This document shows, piece after piece, positions 36,040 to 45,440 of a DNA stretch of 64,000 nucleotides. Position 1 is the stretch's first letter, and each line of letters starts with the position of its first letter. Under the pieces are notes generated by a model. It searched no databases. It saw only the letters and a list, made by a program, of their open reading frames with translations, and was not told where the DNA came from. Origin of the DNA: Oceanobacillus halophilus (GTDB lineage: Bacteria; Bacillota; Bacilli; Bacillales; Amphibacillaceae); contig NZ_RBZP01000001.1 of assembly GCF_003628505.1 (NCBI RefSeq), positions 434,001-498,000 of the forward strand, written 5' to 3'. The translations under genes and the position numbers were made by a program.

Positions 36040-37077
36040 TTAGTTTGTGTAGCGCTCATACAATAAATGAGCAATATCATCCATTTCTTCTCTTTTGGAA
36101 CGGCTCATTAACTGTTCTACCACATCTTTTGGTTTTTGATGTTCAAATAAAACTTGGTAAATTCCTGTTGTAATTGGCATTTCTACATTTTCTTCTTCCG
36201 CAAATTGATAGGCTGCTTTTACTGTACGAACCCCTTCAACTACCATTCCCATTTCTTCCAGGACTTCATCTAAATTATGTCCTTTTCCTAGAAGATTTCC
36301 TGCACGCCAATTTCTGCTGTGTACACTTGTACACGTAACAATTAAATCTCCTACTCCTGATAAACCTAAAAAGCTTAGTGGGTCTGCACCTAATTTTGTT
36401 CCTAATCTCGCTATTTCCGCAAGTCCTCTGGTCATAAGAGCAGCTTTCGCATTATCACCATATCCTAAACCGTCTGAGATACCAGCACCAATTGCAATAA
36501 TGTTTTTTAAGGCACCACCAAGCTCGATTCCTAAAACATCGGTGCTAGTATAGACACGAAATGCCTCATTTATAAATAGCTCCTGAGCAACCTTCGCATT
36601 TTCCTTATTCAAGGAGGCAACAGTTACTGTAGTTGGATGTCTTAATGCTACTTCTTCCGCATGACTTGGACCAGATAATACAACAATATCTTCAGCATTA
36701 TATAATTCCAGTTCTTCTCCTAGCATTTGCGAGACTCTTTTTAATGTGCCGGGTTCGATACCCTTTGAGGCATGAATGATAGGTATTCGAGAATCTAGAA
36801 TACTATTTAATTGTTGCGATACTTCTCGGATTGCTTTTGTTGGTACGACCATTACAATTGCTTTCACATTTGTGATGGCTTTTGGCAAATCTGAAAATCC
36901 CACAATATTTTCCGGTAAATCCACATCAAGGTATCTTTCATTCCGATGTAATTCATTAATTTCTTCAGCCTGTGCTTGTTTATGGGTCCACAGATGTACT
37001 TTATTACCATTATCAGCTAAAACGATACTTAAAGCTGTTCCCCAACTTCCTGCTCCTAAGACTGCTATCTTATCCAT
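36040..37077 (-). CDS. gpsA: Glycerol-3-phosphate dehydrogenase [NAD(P)+]
   Basis: 345 aa. N-terminal Rossmann motif G-A-G-S-W-G-T-A-L, and conserved C-terminal-domain G-A-L-K-N-I-I-A-I. Makes sn-glycerol 3-phosphate for phospholipids. RBS GGGGGAG before ATG; 15 bp after der, same as in B. subtilis. plsC and cmk lie nearby. Confidence 0.97.
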   Translation of the reverse strand: MDKIAVLGAGSWGTALSIVLADNGNKVHLWTHKQAQAEEINELHRNERYLDVDLPENIVGFSDLPKAITNVKAIVMVVPTKAIREVSQQLNSILDSRIPIIHASKGIEPGTLKRVSQMLGEELELYNAEDIVVLSGPSHAEEVALRHPTTVTVASLNKENAKVAQELFINEAFRVYTSTDVLGIELGGALKNIIAIGAGISDGLGYGDNAKAALMTRGLAEIARLGTKLGADPLSFLGLSGVGDLIVTCTSVHSRNWRAGNLLGKGHNLDEVLEEMGMVVEGVRTVKAAYQFAEEENVEMPITTGIYQVLFEHQKPKDVVEQLMSRSKREEMDDIAHLLYERYTN

Positions 37078-37092
37078 GATTATTCTCCCCCT

Positions 37093-38403
37093 TTACCCAC
37101 GTCTGCGTGCAAATATCTTAATTGGAGTTCCTTCAAAACCAAATGCATCTCTAATTTTATTTTCCAAAAATCGCTGATAAGAAAAATGCATTAATTCTGG
37201 ATCATTGACAAAAACAACGAAACTAGGTGGTTTAACCGCTACTTGTGTTACATATAATACTTTCAACCTTTTCCCTTTTACAGTTGGGGTTGGATTCATA
37301 GCTAGCGCGTCCATAATTACATCATTTAACACATTAGTTGGAACGCGTTTTGCATGATTTTCACTTGCTAAATTAATTGCTGGTATTAACGTGTGTAATC
37401 GTTTCTTGGTTTTAGCTGACAAGAATACAATCGGTGCATAGTCAAGAAACTGAAAGTGCGCACGAATTTTCGTCTCAAATTCTTTCATGGCTTTCTCATT
37501 GGATTCCACTGTATCCCATTTATTAACTACAATAACCACTGCTCGTCCTGCTTCATGTGCATATCCTGCTATTTTTTTATCTTGTTCTATAATACCTGTT
37601 TCTGCATCAATTAAAACTAGCACAACATCTGAATTTTCAATAGCCTTCAATGCACGTAAAACACTGTATTTTTCCGTTGATTCATAAACTTTCCCGCGCT
37701 TACGCATTCCTGCTGTATCCGTAATAACATAATCTTGGCCATCTCGATGTAGATGAGTGTCTATAGCATCTCTTGTCGTACCTTCAATTTCACTAACAAT
37801 CACACGCTCTTCATTAAGAAACGCATTGACAAGTGAAGATTTTCCAACATTTGGCCTACCGATTAAGCTGAAATAAATGGTATCTTCATCTTTTTCCCCA
37901 TCATTTCTTTCAGGAAAGTAACTCACAACTTTATCTAATAGATCACCTAGTCCAAGACCATGGGACCCAGAAATAGGAAACGGCTCCCCAAAACCTAGGG
38001 AATAATATTCGTAGATCGTCTCACGCATTTCCGGATTATCAATCTTATTGACTCCTAGAACAATCGGTTTATTTGATTTATACAAAAGCTTTGTAACTTC
38101 TTCGTCAGCAGCGGTAATTCCTTCCTTGCCATTTACTAAAAAGATAATGACATCTGCTTCATTAATTGCTACTTCAGCCTGTTCACGCATTTGAACAAGT
38201 AATGGTTCATCACCTAGTTCTATCCCACCTGTATCAATTAAGTTGAATGTATGATTTAACCATTCTGCTTGTGCGTATATACGATCTCTTGTAACTCCTG
38301 GGATATCCTCTACAATCGATATCCTTTCCCCAACCAATCTATTAAAAATAGTTGATTTTCCTACATTAGGTCTCCCTACAATTGCTACTACTGATTTCCT
38401 CAT
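37093..38403 (-). CDS. der: Ribosome assembly GTPase Der (EngA)
   Basis: 436 aa with two tandem GTPase domains, each with its own P-loop (G-R-P-N-V-G-K-S-T near residue 10 and G-R-P-N-V-G-K-S-S near 182), N-K-I-D and N-K-W-D specificity motifs, and a C-terminal KH-like domain. Essential in 50S subunit maturation. AAAGGAA RBS. Confidence 0.98.
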   Translation of the reverse strand: MRKSVVAIVGRPNVGKSTIFNRLVGERISIVEDIPGVTRDRIYAQAEWLNHTFNLIDTGGIELGDEPLLVQMREQAEVAINEADVIIFLVNGKEGITAADEEVTKLLYKSNKPIVLGVNKIDNPEMRETIYEYYSLGFGEPFPISGSHGLGLGDLLDKVVSYFPERNDGEKDEDTIYFSLIGRPNVGKSSLVNAFLNEERVIVSEIEGTTRDAIDTHLHRDGQDYVITDTAGMRKRGKVYESTEKYSVLRALKAIENSDVVLVLIDAETGIIEQDKKIAGYAHEAGRAVVIVVNKWDTVESNEKAMKEFETKIRAHFQFLDYAPIVFLSAKTKKRLHTLIPAINLASENHAKRVPTNVLNDVIMDALAMNPTPTVKGKRLKVLYVTQVAVKPPSFVVFVNDPELMHFSYQRFLENKIRDAFGFEGTPIKIFARRRG

Positions 38404-38533
38404 AAAAAGGGTTCCTTTCTCATTCGCATTCTTTTCTTTAACTTAATATATTCTAGCAAAAGAAGAAAATATTAACAATTATAAGCCATATGTGATGATT
38501 ATTCTTACGCCGATATTAGAAATATATACGTTT

Positions 38534-38719
38534 TTAATGTTTTACGATTATAAATAGTTCCTCACTCAAGGCATGGGCAATCCCATCCATAATTGCTTCT
38601 AGATTTGCTGCAATTTGTTCTAATTCCTTCTTTGATTCACAAACAAAAATTGGAGCACCTCCAGCAACTTTTTCTTGATTCATCGTAATAACTGCTAATA
38701 TTGCTTTTTCAAGATTCAC
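38534..38719 (-). CDS. Small protein paired with YIEGIA membrane protein (capping-subunit family)
   Basis: 61 aa, no membrane segment. It begins at GTG 38719 sharing GTGA with the stop of the upstream YIEGIA gene and has AAGGAGG about 10 nt upstream. Its size and constant pairing with YIEGIA genes match the family annotated as a capping complex subunit for YIEGIA in spore formers. Function not known to me; the pairing suggests a complex with the membrane protein. Confidence 0.65.
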   Translation of the reverse strand: MNLEKAILAVITMNQEKVAGGAPIFVCESKKELEQIAANLEAIMDGIAHALSEELFIIVKH

Positions 38720-39612
38720 TTGTCATGTACCTCCTTGTTGTGAGTCCTTGACTGGGAAGGAAGTCGAATAGCAGATTCAAGTACAGGAACCGCACCAATA
38801 ACTTCTCTGGCCTTTTCAACGTCTCTAACTTGCGGTAGTACAAATACTCCAATACGACCATCATCCAAATCCCGTTTGATTAGTGGAGTCAATGCTGGTG
38901 TACCTGAATCTCGAAAAACTCCTAAAGCTATTGAAACATCATGAAGTATTGCCTGCCGTTGACCGAGGTTAGCCACAGTATTAATTGTGTTCATGTTTTT
39001 AGGTGTAAGTACAAACCCCATCCCATATTTCTTAATTTCTTCTTGTCTTTCCGGTAAACCGATATTCATGATATAAATATTATCTACATATAAACCTGCA
39101 CCTTCAAAATATAATTCTTTATATTCGATATCCACAATATCTTTCAACGTGCTTCCGCTCATCAATACTCTAGAAACAATGACACATATAACTGCTGCAA
39201 TAACTGCTATATAAGGGTTGGTTAGAATATATACTAACGTTCCGATGAATGCAGTTATAATCACTAAATAGTTTCTGCTTTCAAAAGATATCGCAATTCC
39301 TTCGATGTATGTTTTTCCCCTGGATACTAATTCGAAATCATCTACTTCATTTAATGTATTTCGTTCCATATTTCTAACTTCTCTAAACTGTGTAGCTGCA
39401 ACTGTCAGGATAGTCACAGCTGTATAGTTTTTCTCCATAATTGCAGGAATAATCAATGCACCTAGTGAGGAAGCGATAAACCCTAATGATACATGGATTA
39501 TTTTACCATGTAAATAGGTTGGATATTGTCTATAATCTGTTTTCAGCATCAATACTCTGGATAAAGTACCAATGATTACGCCAAAAATAATTGGATATGT
39601 ATACTCGTTCAT
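38716..39612 (-). CDS. YIEGIA family membrane protein (yphB-like)
   Basis: 298 aa with about five or six hydrophobic segments in residues 1-160 and the eponymous Y-I-E-G-I-A near residue 95, then a soluble C-terminal region. Members occur in endospore formers; B. subtilis has one at this place (yphB). It overlaps both neighbours by 4 nt (ATGA and GTGA), so the three genes form a tightly coupled operon. Probable sporulation role by distribution and position, not shown by the sequence. Confidence 0.8.
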   Translation of the reverse strand: MNEYTYPIIFGVIIGTLSRVLMLKTDYRQYPTYLHGKIIHVSLGFIASSLGALIIPAIMEKNYTAVTILTVAATQFREVRNMERNTLNEVDDFELVSRGKTYIEGIAISFESRNYLVIITAFIGTLVYILTNPYIAVIAAVICVIVSRVLMSGSTLKDIVDIEYKELYFEGAGLYVDNIYIMNIGLPERQEEIKKYGMGFVLTPKNMNTINTVANLGQRQAILHDVSIALGVFRDSGTPALTPLIKRDLDDGRIGVFVLPQVRDVEKAREVIGAVPVLESAIRLPSQSRTHNKEVHDK

Positions 39613-40226
39613 TTTGCCACCTCTAGTTTTGTCTGTAGTTTTGTATTGTACTTAGAAATTTTTCTTTTCCCTTTATGTAGTATGTCTAAAATTGTTAATA
39701 ATAAAAGTGCCCATGATAATGTGTCTAGAAAAATCATTTCTCCAATATGTTCATGAAGACCATAACTTGCTAATATAAAACTATAGATGACCTCACCGAC
39801 TAACATTCCAAGAAGACAGATACCTATTCTGCTATAAAAATCTCTTGATATCAAAGTTACTATACTACCAATAATAATCGAAAAGAGAATAATTCTTGGA
39901 GCAATTATCCATATAGGAGATATTTTTTCCCAAAACAAAAGACTTGTGTAACCAACCATGATGGTAAATGATTTGAATAAGTTAAAGATTATCTGCTGCT
40001 GTCTCACTAACAATAGAATTGTTCCAAATAGGAGAAGGAATACTGTCATTGCGACCGAATAGCCTCCTATCATTAGCGTAAAAGGAGATACGATAATAGA
40101 GAGAAGTATCCAGTAAGCAAGCACCGTCCGAAACTTGCTCTTATTCATCAAAAATGTAATAATTATCCAAAAAATCCAACTAAACCAATAAAAGAAAATT
40201 CCAGCCCCCAATGCCATCACCACCAT
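39609..40226 (-). CDS. yphA: YphA-like membrane protein
   Basis: 205 aa with six or so membrane segments, no motif I recognise. Position next to the YIEGIA gene and size are those of B. subtilis YphA (about 199 aa). Start uncertain between ATG 40226 and ATG 40217; neither has a good RBS. First gene of the three-gene cluster. Confidence 0.7.
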   Translation of the reverse strand: MVVMALGAGIFFYWFSWIFWIIITFLMNKSKFRTVLAYWILLSIIVSPFTLMIGGYSVAMTVFLLLFGTILLLVRQQQIIFNLFKSFTIMVGYTSLLFWEKISPIWIIAPRIILFSIIIGSIVTLISRDFYSRIGICLLGMLVGEVIYSFILASYGLHEHIGEMIFLDTLSWALLLLTILDILHKGKRKISKYNTKLQTKLEVAK

Positions 40227-40310
40227 TACTAGTCATTATTGCAGAAATTGACTAAATATATACTTAATGGAGAAGCTATTCTAAGTTAGTTAATACTATC
40301 TTTCCAGAAC

Positions 40311-40450
40311 GCTCTTTTCGTATTGTTTGTTACTTTCTGAAGTTGTTTAGTTGATAGAAACTCCTGATATATTTAATTAAGAATACTGCTTAGTCTTCGC
40401 TACGGAAAGCAACTGCCCGGAGCGGAAATCAACAAGGCACTACATTTATC
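40311..40450 (+). repeat. Dispersed intergenic repeat, partial copy
   Basis: Begins GCTCTTTTCGTATTGTTTGT, then GTTGATAGAAACTCCTGATA and TTTAATTAAGAATA, the same terminus as at 6571 and (in reverse) 49146. The rest has diverged. It lies in the 350-bp gap between rpsA and yphA; the gap otherwise holds the rpsA terminator. Confidence 0.75.
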
Positions 40451-40537
40451 TTTAATTAAAGTAATTCGCATTCTATACAAAATGTTGGTAAAGTCATATT
40501 AAAGTGAAGTGACCTTTTAAAAAGTGCCTTCCAAAAA

Positions 40538-40569
40538 AAATAAGCCCTCCCAATAGGAAGGACTTATTT
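40538..40569 (-). terminator. Terminator of rpsA
   Basis: 14-bp stem with two G-U wobble pairs (40538-40551 with 40556-40569), AATA loop, eight T following on the minus strand. Confidence 0.88.
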
Positions 40570-40580
40570 GTTAGAGTCTC

Positions 40581-41714
40581 TTATTTCTTATATTTATCCA
40601 GTTTATCTCCAATTAAATCTCCCAAATGAAAACCAGATTGTTCTTCGTCTTTTTCGTATTGCTTATAATCTTTCTCTTCTTGCTCTTGTTCGAGTTCTTT
40701 GATGCTTAAGGAAATACGCTCTTCCTGTTCGTTCACATCTAATACTTTCACATTTATTTTTTGTCCTATTTCCAACACTTCTTGTGGTGTGCCAATATGA
40801 CGATTAGCAATTTGAGAAATATGTACTAATCCCTCTACACCAGGAAAGATTTCCACAAATGCACCAAAATTAACAAGGCGTTTTACTGTTCCTTCTACCG
40901 TATCTCCGCTGGAAATGCGCTCTTGAATATTTGCCCAAGGTCCTGGTAAAGTATTTTTATGAGAAAGGGAGATTCGCTCACTATCTCGATCTACTGACAA
41001 TATTTCTACTTTAATCTTATCACCTTCTGAGACTATATCAGAAGCTTTTTCTACATGTTCATGAGACAACTGTGAAATGTGCACTAAGCCATCGATTCCA
41101 CCCAAATCAACAAATGCACCAAAGTTAGTAATACGTTGTACAGTACCTTCCACCACTTGTCCAGGTTCTAACGATTGAAGTAACGCATTTTTCTTCTCAT
41201 TAGCTTCCGCTTCAACTACGGCACGATGGGAGAGGATAATTCGATTTTGTTCCTTGTCTAAGTCGACAATTTGCACAGTTAAGGTTTTCCCTTGGTATTC
41301 ACTAAAATCTTCAACAAAAAAGGTCTCTACTAAAGATGCAGGGATAAATCCTCGTAACCCAATATCGACAACCAAGCCACCTTTAACTACTTCTTTTACT
41401 GTAGTTTCGAAAACTTCCTTATTTTCATATTTTTCCTCTAGCTCTTTCCAAGCCTTTTCTGCATCAATTGCTTTTTTAGATAAGATTACTTCATCATCTT
41501 CAATTTTCTTTACTTTTAATGTTAATGTATCTCCTTCTTCAACCACATCACTCGTTGATTCAACATGTAAGTTAGATAATTCGCTTATTGGCAGGATACC
41601 TTCCGTCTTGTAACCAATATCTACTAATACTTGCTTATCATCCAGTTTTACAACGGTTCCTGTAACCGTATCATCAACGTTCAACTCTTTTAATTCTTTG
41701 CTCTCTTCACTCAT
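40581..41714 (-). CDS. rpsA: 30S ribosomal protein S1 homologue (YpfD)
   Basis: 377 aa with four S1 RNA-binding domains, the last two most canonical (G-A-F-V-D-L-G-G-I-D-G-L-V-H-I-S and G-A-F-V-E-I-F-P-G-V-E-G-L-V-H-I-S). Shorter than the six-domain proteobacterial S1 but normal for Bacillus YpfD. ATG 41714 has AGGAGG 8 nt upstream; the earlier ATG 41720 is only 2 nt from it. Confidence 0.96.
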   Translation of the reverse strand: MSEESKELKELNVDDTVTGTVVKLDDKQVLVDIGYKTEGILPISELSNLHVESTSDVVEEGDTLTLKVKKIEDDEVILSKKAIDAEKAWKELEEKYENKEVFETTVKEVVKGGLVVDIGLRGFIPASLVETFFVEDFSEYQGKTLTVQIVDLDKEQNRIILSHRAVVEAEANEKKNALLQSLEPGQVVEGTVQRITNFGAFVDLGGIDGLVHISQLSHEHVEKASDIVSEGDKIKVEILSVDRDSERISLSHKNTLPGPWANIQERISSGDTVEGTVKRLVNFGAFVEIFPGVEGLVHISQIANRHIGTPQEVLEIGQKINVKVLDVNEQEERISLSIKELEQEQEEKDYKQYEKDEEQSGFHLGDLIGDKLDKYKK

Positions 41715-41834
41715 ATCCATAGCCTCCTAAATACAGTAACGATAATAAGTCCAGTTTATCGTGTTTGATTACAAACAAGAAAAACCTATTCTTTCTATAA
41801 CTTCTAATAATTACAATTATTTGTCAAGTAATGT

Positions 41835-42419
41835 TTATTGATTTTGATAATTTTCTTTCAAATTTTTAATTTCTTGCATGATTGCATCTGCCATCTCTTT
41901 TGCCGATGTCTTTTTTGACCGATACTTTTCCATGTTAATTGGTTTTCCATAAATAACGGTAAGTGGTTTAAACTTTTTATATGGGCCAATGATTGCACAG
42001 GGTATTACCTCCGCCTCTGACCGTAATGCAAAGAAACCAGCACCAGCTAATGGTTCTCCTATCTCTCCTGTTTTACTTCTGGTGCCTTCAGGAAATAATC
42101 CAAGAGTGTTACCTTCTTCGAGTATTTTCAAGCCATTCCTTAATGCATTTCTGTCTGCTAATCCCCGCTTAACTGGGAAAGCATGTATTCTTGTTAATAG
42201 GCCGCCTAGGAATTTTTTTTCAAACAATTCCCCTTTTGCCATAAAGTAAATATCTCTCGGAGATGTTATTCCTACAACAGGTGGATCAAAATTTGAAATA
42301 TGATTAGAGCAGATTAATACTGGTCCTTTATTAGGTATGTTTTCTTTCCCTATTACTTTTATACGATATAATGGATATAAGATAATTAATACAACAAATC
42401 TAGCGAATTTATAAAGCAT
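41835..42419 (-). CDS. plsC: 1-acyl-sn-glycerol-3-phosphate acyltransferase
   Basis: 194 aa PlsC-type acyltransferase: N-terminal membrane segment, catalytic H-x4-D (N-H-I-S-N-F-D) and F-P-E-G-T-R-S. Makes phosphatidic acid from lysophosphatidic acid. Located 3 bp after cmk and upstream of rpsA, as in many Bacillaceae. Coupled with gpsA it would support membrane lipid synthesis; other PlsC paralogs may exist in the genome. Confidence 0.93.
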   Translation of the reverse strand: MLYKFARFVVLIILYPLYRIKVIGKENIPNKGPVLICSNHISNFDPPVVGITSPRDIYFMAKGELFEKKFLGGLLTRIHAFPVKRGLADRNALRNGLKILEEGNTLGLFPEGTRSKTGEIGEPLAGAGFFALRSEAEVIPCAIIGPYKKFKPLTVIYGKPINMEKYRSKKTSAKEMADAIMQEIKNLKENYQNQ

Positions 42420-42422
42420 TTT

Positions 42423-43121
42423 CTATCCCCTTCTCGCCTTATCCTTTTTCAAAAAGTTAGAAACTGCATTTAATATTTGTTGTACAACTTCATTTATCGA
42501 CAAGGAAGTTGTGTCCACTTCAATTGCGTCCTCAGCTTTAATTAAAGGAGAGGCTTCACGTTTAGAGTCTATTTCATCCCGTGTCTTAATCTCTTCTTTA
42601 AGTTCTTCCAAGTTTGAATCAATTCCTCGTCGGATATTTTCTTCATACCTGCGCTTTGCGCGTTCTTCCACACTCGCTATAAGAAAAATTTTCACTTCCG
42701 AGTCAGGCAGTACATGTGTGCCTATATCTCTTCCGTCCATTACCACTCCACGGCTTTCTGCCAATGCTTGTTGACGTATAACCATTTCCTTACGCACACT
42801 AGCCAGTTTAGCAATAGAAGATACATTGTTTGTAACTTTTTGAGTACGAATTTCTTCTGTAACATCTTCTCCATCTAGAAGAACAATTTGTTTGTTTTCC
42901 TTTTGACTCAACTCAATATCAGTATGTAATAATAATTCAAGTATCGCTTTTTCATCATTCAGTTCCACACCATGAGTCAATGCCTTTAAAGTTATTGCAC
43001 GATACATTGCCCCTGTATCAATATAGATATAGGAGAGTTTTTCTGCGACAATTTTTGCTACGGTGCTTTTTCCAGCTGCAGCAGGACCATCAATAGCAAT
43101 TGCTATCTTTCTTTCTATCAT
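42423..43121 (-). CDS. cmk: Cytidylate kinase
   Basis: 232 aa. P-loop G-P-A-A-A-G-K-S-T near the N-terminus, plus D-T-G-A-M-Y-R-A and D-G-R-D-I-G-T substrate motifs. Phosphorylates CMP/dCMP. The RBS (GAGAGGAA) is unusually far, about 14 nt, from the ATG. Followed by plsC. Confidence 0.96.
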   Translation of the reverse strand: MIERKIAIAIDGPAAAGKSTVAKIVAEKLSYIYIDTGAMYRAITLKALTHGVELNDEKAILELLLHTDIELSQKENKQIVLLDGEDVTEEIRTQKVTNNVSSIAKLASVRKEMVIRQQALAESRGVVMDGRDIGTHVLPDSEVKIFLIASVEERAKRRYEENIRRGIDSNLEELKEEIKTRDEIDSKREASPLIKAEDAIEVDTTSLSINEVVQQILNAVSNFLKKDKARRG

Positions 43122-43279
43122 GTAACTAATTCATTCCTCTCATAATACCAAGTTCTTATTTATTTACTATATATGTTACTCTTTAACATACCTATATTAA
43201 ATAATAACATACATAGAATTTAATGGTCTATTAGAGGTTGTTCAAAAATCATTTAAATTTATTAATAAATCATTCCACA

Positions 43280-43939
43280 TTACTGTAACTCTTTTTGTCT
43301 AGCTTGTCGCTGCTTTTCAAAACAATATCGAATAATTAATTGCTGATCTATCTTTGTGATTTTTGTAAATTTTACGGAAGTTATATTGATGTTGCTTTTT
43401 AAGGATTTTATAAAAACCACTTTTGCCTCTACAGAAATATAATATGAATCAATGTTATTCATTGGCAGAACTATAAAAACCTGGATATATTCCCCAATAG
43501 TAAGTATATCCCTTTCTGGAATAATGAACGATAAGCCACCACCACTAATGTCCTCTGTTACTGTGGTGAAAGGAACAAATTTTTTTGTAAGACTATGAAT
43601 AGCAACATCAATAGCGGATTCTACCCTAACAAATTCTCTTCGCTGAATACGTTTTATCTTTTTCTTTTCAGGAAGTTTAATCAATAGTGCAGGTATCTTC
43701 ATATTAACTCTTTCAAGAATAATACTACGAAATTGATAAACAGCTTTATCTTTCGAGACATAAGTAACCAAGATAGTTGATCCTATAGGTAAAAAGGATG
43801 TTTTATTTGTATTCACATTAATTGGATAATCAATAATAAGGCCTTGGTTGTTTTTTTCAATAATTTTACAACGATATTTCCTAACTTCACTTGATTGATT
43901 GTCTTCATATTCTATATGGATTAAAGTGCCAATCTTCAC
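43280..43939 (-). CDS. ypfA: PilZ-domain protein YpfA (c-di-GMP-responsive motility brake)
   Basis: About 219 aa. N-terminal YcgR-like domain and C-terminal PilZ domain with the c-di-GMP-binding pair R-R-E-F-V-R and D-I-S-G-G-G. In B. subtilis YpfA (DgrA) binds cyclic di-GMP and inhibits motility; the complete motif suggests the same. Start uncertain: GTG 43939 (AAAGGGAG about 11 nt upstream) preferred over GTG 43951. Confidence 0.92.
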   Translation of the reverse strand: MKIGTLIHIEYEDNQSSEVRKYRCKIIEKNNQGLIIDYPINVNTNKTSFLPIGSTILVTYVSKDKAVYQFRSIILERVNMKIPALLIKLPEKKKIKRIQRREFVRVESAIDVAIHSLTKKFVPFTTVTEDISGGGLSFIIPERDILTIGEYIQVFIVLPMNNIDSYYISVEAKVVFIKSLKSNINITSVKFTKITKIDQQLIIRYCFEKQRQARQKELQ

Positions 43940-44059
43940 TCTTATGCGCACTCCCTTTATGCCCTAATTTACAATTCATAGAACATTAAATATAATTAAT
44001 ACAAAAGCTTTCTAATGAAAAATCATCCAATATACCTATTATTACAGAAAAATAAAAAA

Positions 44060-44084
44060 AGGGAAAGGCTTTTCACCACTCCCT
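44060..44084 (-). terminator. Terminator of sleB-ypeB
   Basis: Imperfect stem (A-G-G-G-A arm at 44060-44064 with 44080-44084, plus inner GG/CC), then a strong T-run on the minus strand. Overlaps the ypeB stop. Confidence 0.7.
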
Positions 44085-45426
44085 AATTGATAGCATAATT
44101 AATTTCACTACCACCTAATTTATCGACTTTTTCTTCCATTCCTGTTTTGGCATTAATAAATATTCGATACGTGTCGTCACCATACGTACCTAAAAATTCA
44201 TGGGCTAAGACTTCTTCCCCGATATCGTTATCAATTACTGCCAAAAACTCTTCTTGAATATCTACATTCGAATTAACCATTTCTTTTGCTTCATCAACAG
44301 ATATTTCGGGTTCGGGTATGTTTCTTTCTTTGTGGTTCATAAGGTAATTTTGCGCAGTAATACCCATTATATCTCCATTATCCAAAGCTACTTTCACTTC
44401 AAGTGCATCAGAGTATACTCTAACCCCATTTTCAGAGTATAAAAATGAGTATGCACCCGTATTATCATATTCACTGCTATGAAACATTACCATATCTTTA
44501 TAACCCAACTCTTCGATATAAGCTTTTGCTTTTTCCATGCCTTCATTTAAACTTATCTGTTTCTCTTTCATCGGCCTTTCAACTAATAAAGAGACAGGTT
44601 GACCACCTTGTTTCGTTATATCCATATAAGCATGACGATTGTCATCCGTATAGGTAGCACTATACAATGGTACATCGGCGCCATCCCCTGTTTCAGTAAT
44701 TCTTATCTTAGACGCATCATTAACTTCAAAAAGATCTTTACTTAAAGTTAGTGCCTGTTTTTCTGTAATTTCCTGTTTACCTTTTAAGTATTGATATTGA
44801 TGCTGTTTTGAAGATGTTCCAATAATAGGAGAATCCACATTGGTTTCAGAAAAACCTTCCACTGTCTTTTCTACTGTTTTAAGACCATCAATAATTGTAT
44901 TATCGACTTGCTGATCCTCGTTAGCTAAGGTTAACTGGACATCCATCCATCTCAGATTGTCTTCTAGCACTAAATGCTGTACTTTTCTTAACTCATTCTC
45001 GATTTCAGCTGATTGTTCGTACAGACTTTCAAGTGTTTCTGTTTCTTCTTCGCTCAACGGTTCATCATCCAAATTCCTTACAGCAGTTCGGTATGTGAAA
45101 TCACCAATATCAGATAAAAATTCTTCGGTTTTATTAAAAGGTAATAACCCTAATGGAAGTTGGCCAACATTAGTAGAGGCTTCTGAAGTTAAGCGCCATA
45201 TTTCTACCATCTGAGGTGATAATCTTTGATCTGAATTCATTGCTAGAGCTGTTCCTATTTCATCATGTAATAAATCCATATGATAAGCAAGTTCATGAAA
45301 AGCACGTTGGTACGTATTCTCAGCCTGAACTAATATTGAATTCTTCTCTTGATGTTCCTGATAACCCCAAAAAGCTGTTCCGGCAATTCCCAGACTTAAA
45401 ACTGCTATTAAAATCCACCTTAGCAT
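44083..45426 (-). CDS. ypeB: Germination protein YpeB
   Basis: 447 aa: N-terminal hydrophobic anchor (about residues 4-22), a helical region, then repeated PepSY-like modules in the C-terminal half. In B. subtilis YpeB is made in the forespore and is mutually required with the cortex lytic enzyme SleB for stability and localisation. It is 14 bp downstream of sleB, the conserved bicistronic order; SigG control is expected but not confirmed here. Confidence 0.95.
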   Translation of the reverse strand: MLRWILIAVLSLGIAGTAFWGYQEHQEKNSILVQAENTYQRAFHELAYHMDLLHDEIGTALAMNSDQRLSPQMVEIWRLTSEASTNVGQLPLGLLPFNKTEEFLSDIGDFTYRTAVRNLDDEPLSEEETETLESLYEQSAEIENELRKVQHLVLEDNLRWMDVQLTLANEDQQVDNTIIDGLKTVEKTVEGFSETNVDSPIIGTSSKQHQYQYLKGKQEITEKQALTLSKDLFEVNDASKIRITETGDGADVPLYSATYTDDNRHAYMDITKQGGQPVSLLVERPMKEKQISLNEGMEKAKAYIEELGYKDMVMFHSSEYDNTGAYSFLYSENGVRVYSDALEVKVALDNGDIMGITAQNYLMNHKERNIPEPEISVDEAKEMVNSNVDIQEEFLAVIDNDIGEEVLAHEFLGTYGDDTYRIFINAKTGMEEKVDKLGGSEINYAIN

Positions 45427-45440
45427 ACCTGTTCACCTTC

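Noticed and set aside
41254-41613. 119-aa serine-rich plus-strand frame
   Set aside because: Antisense shadow of the S1-domain gene; serine richness results from complementing its codons.
43226-43260. AGAGGTTGTTCAAAAA stretch as the end of an insertion sequence
   Set aside because: Only one end is seen, with no partner inverted repeat, transposase frame or target duplication in the gap between cmk and ypfA.
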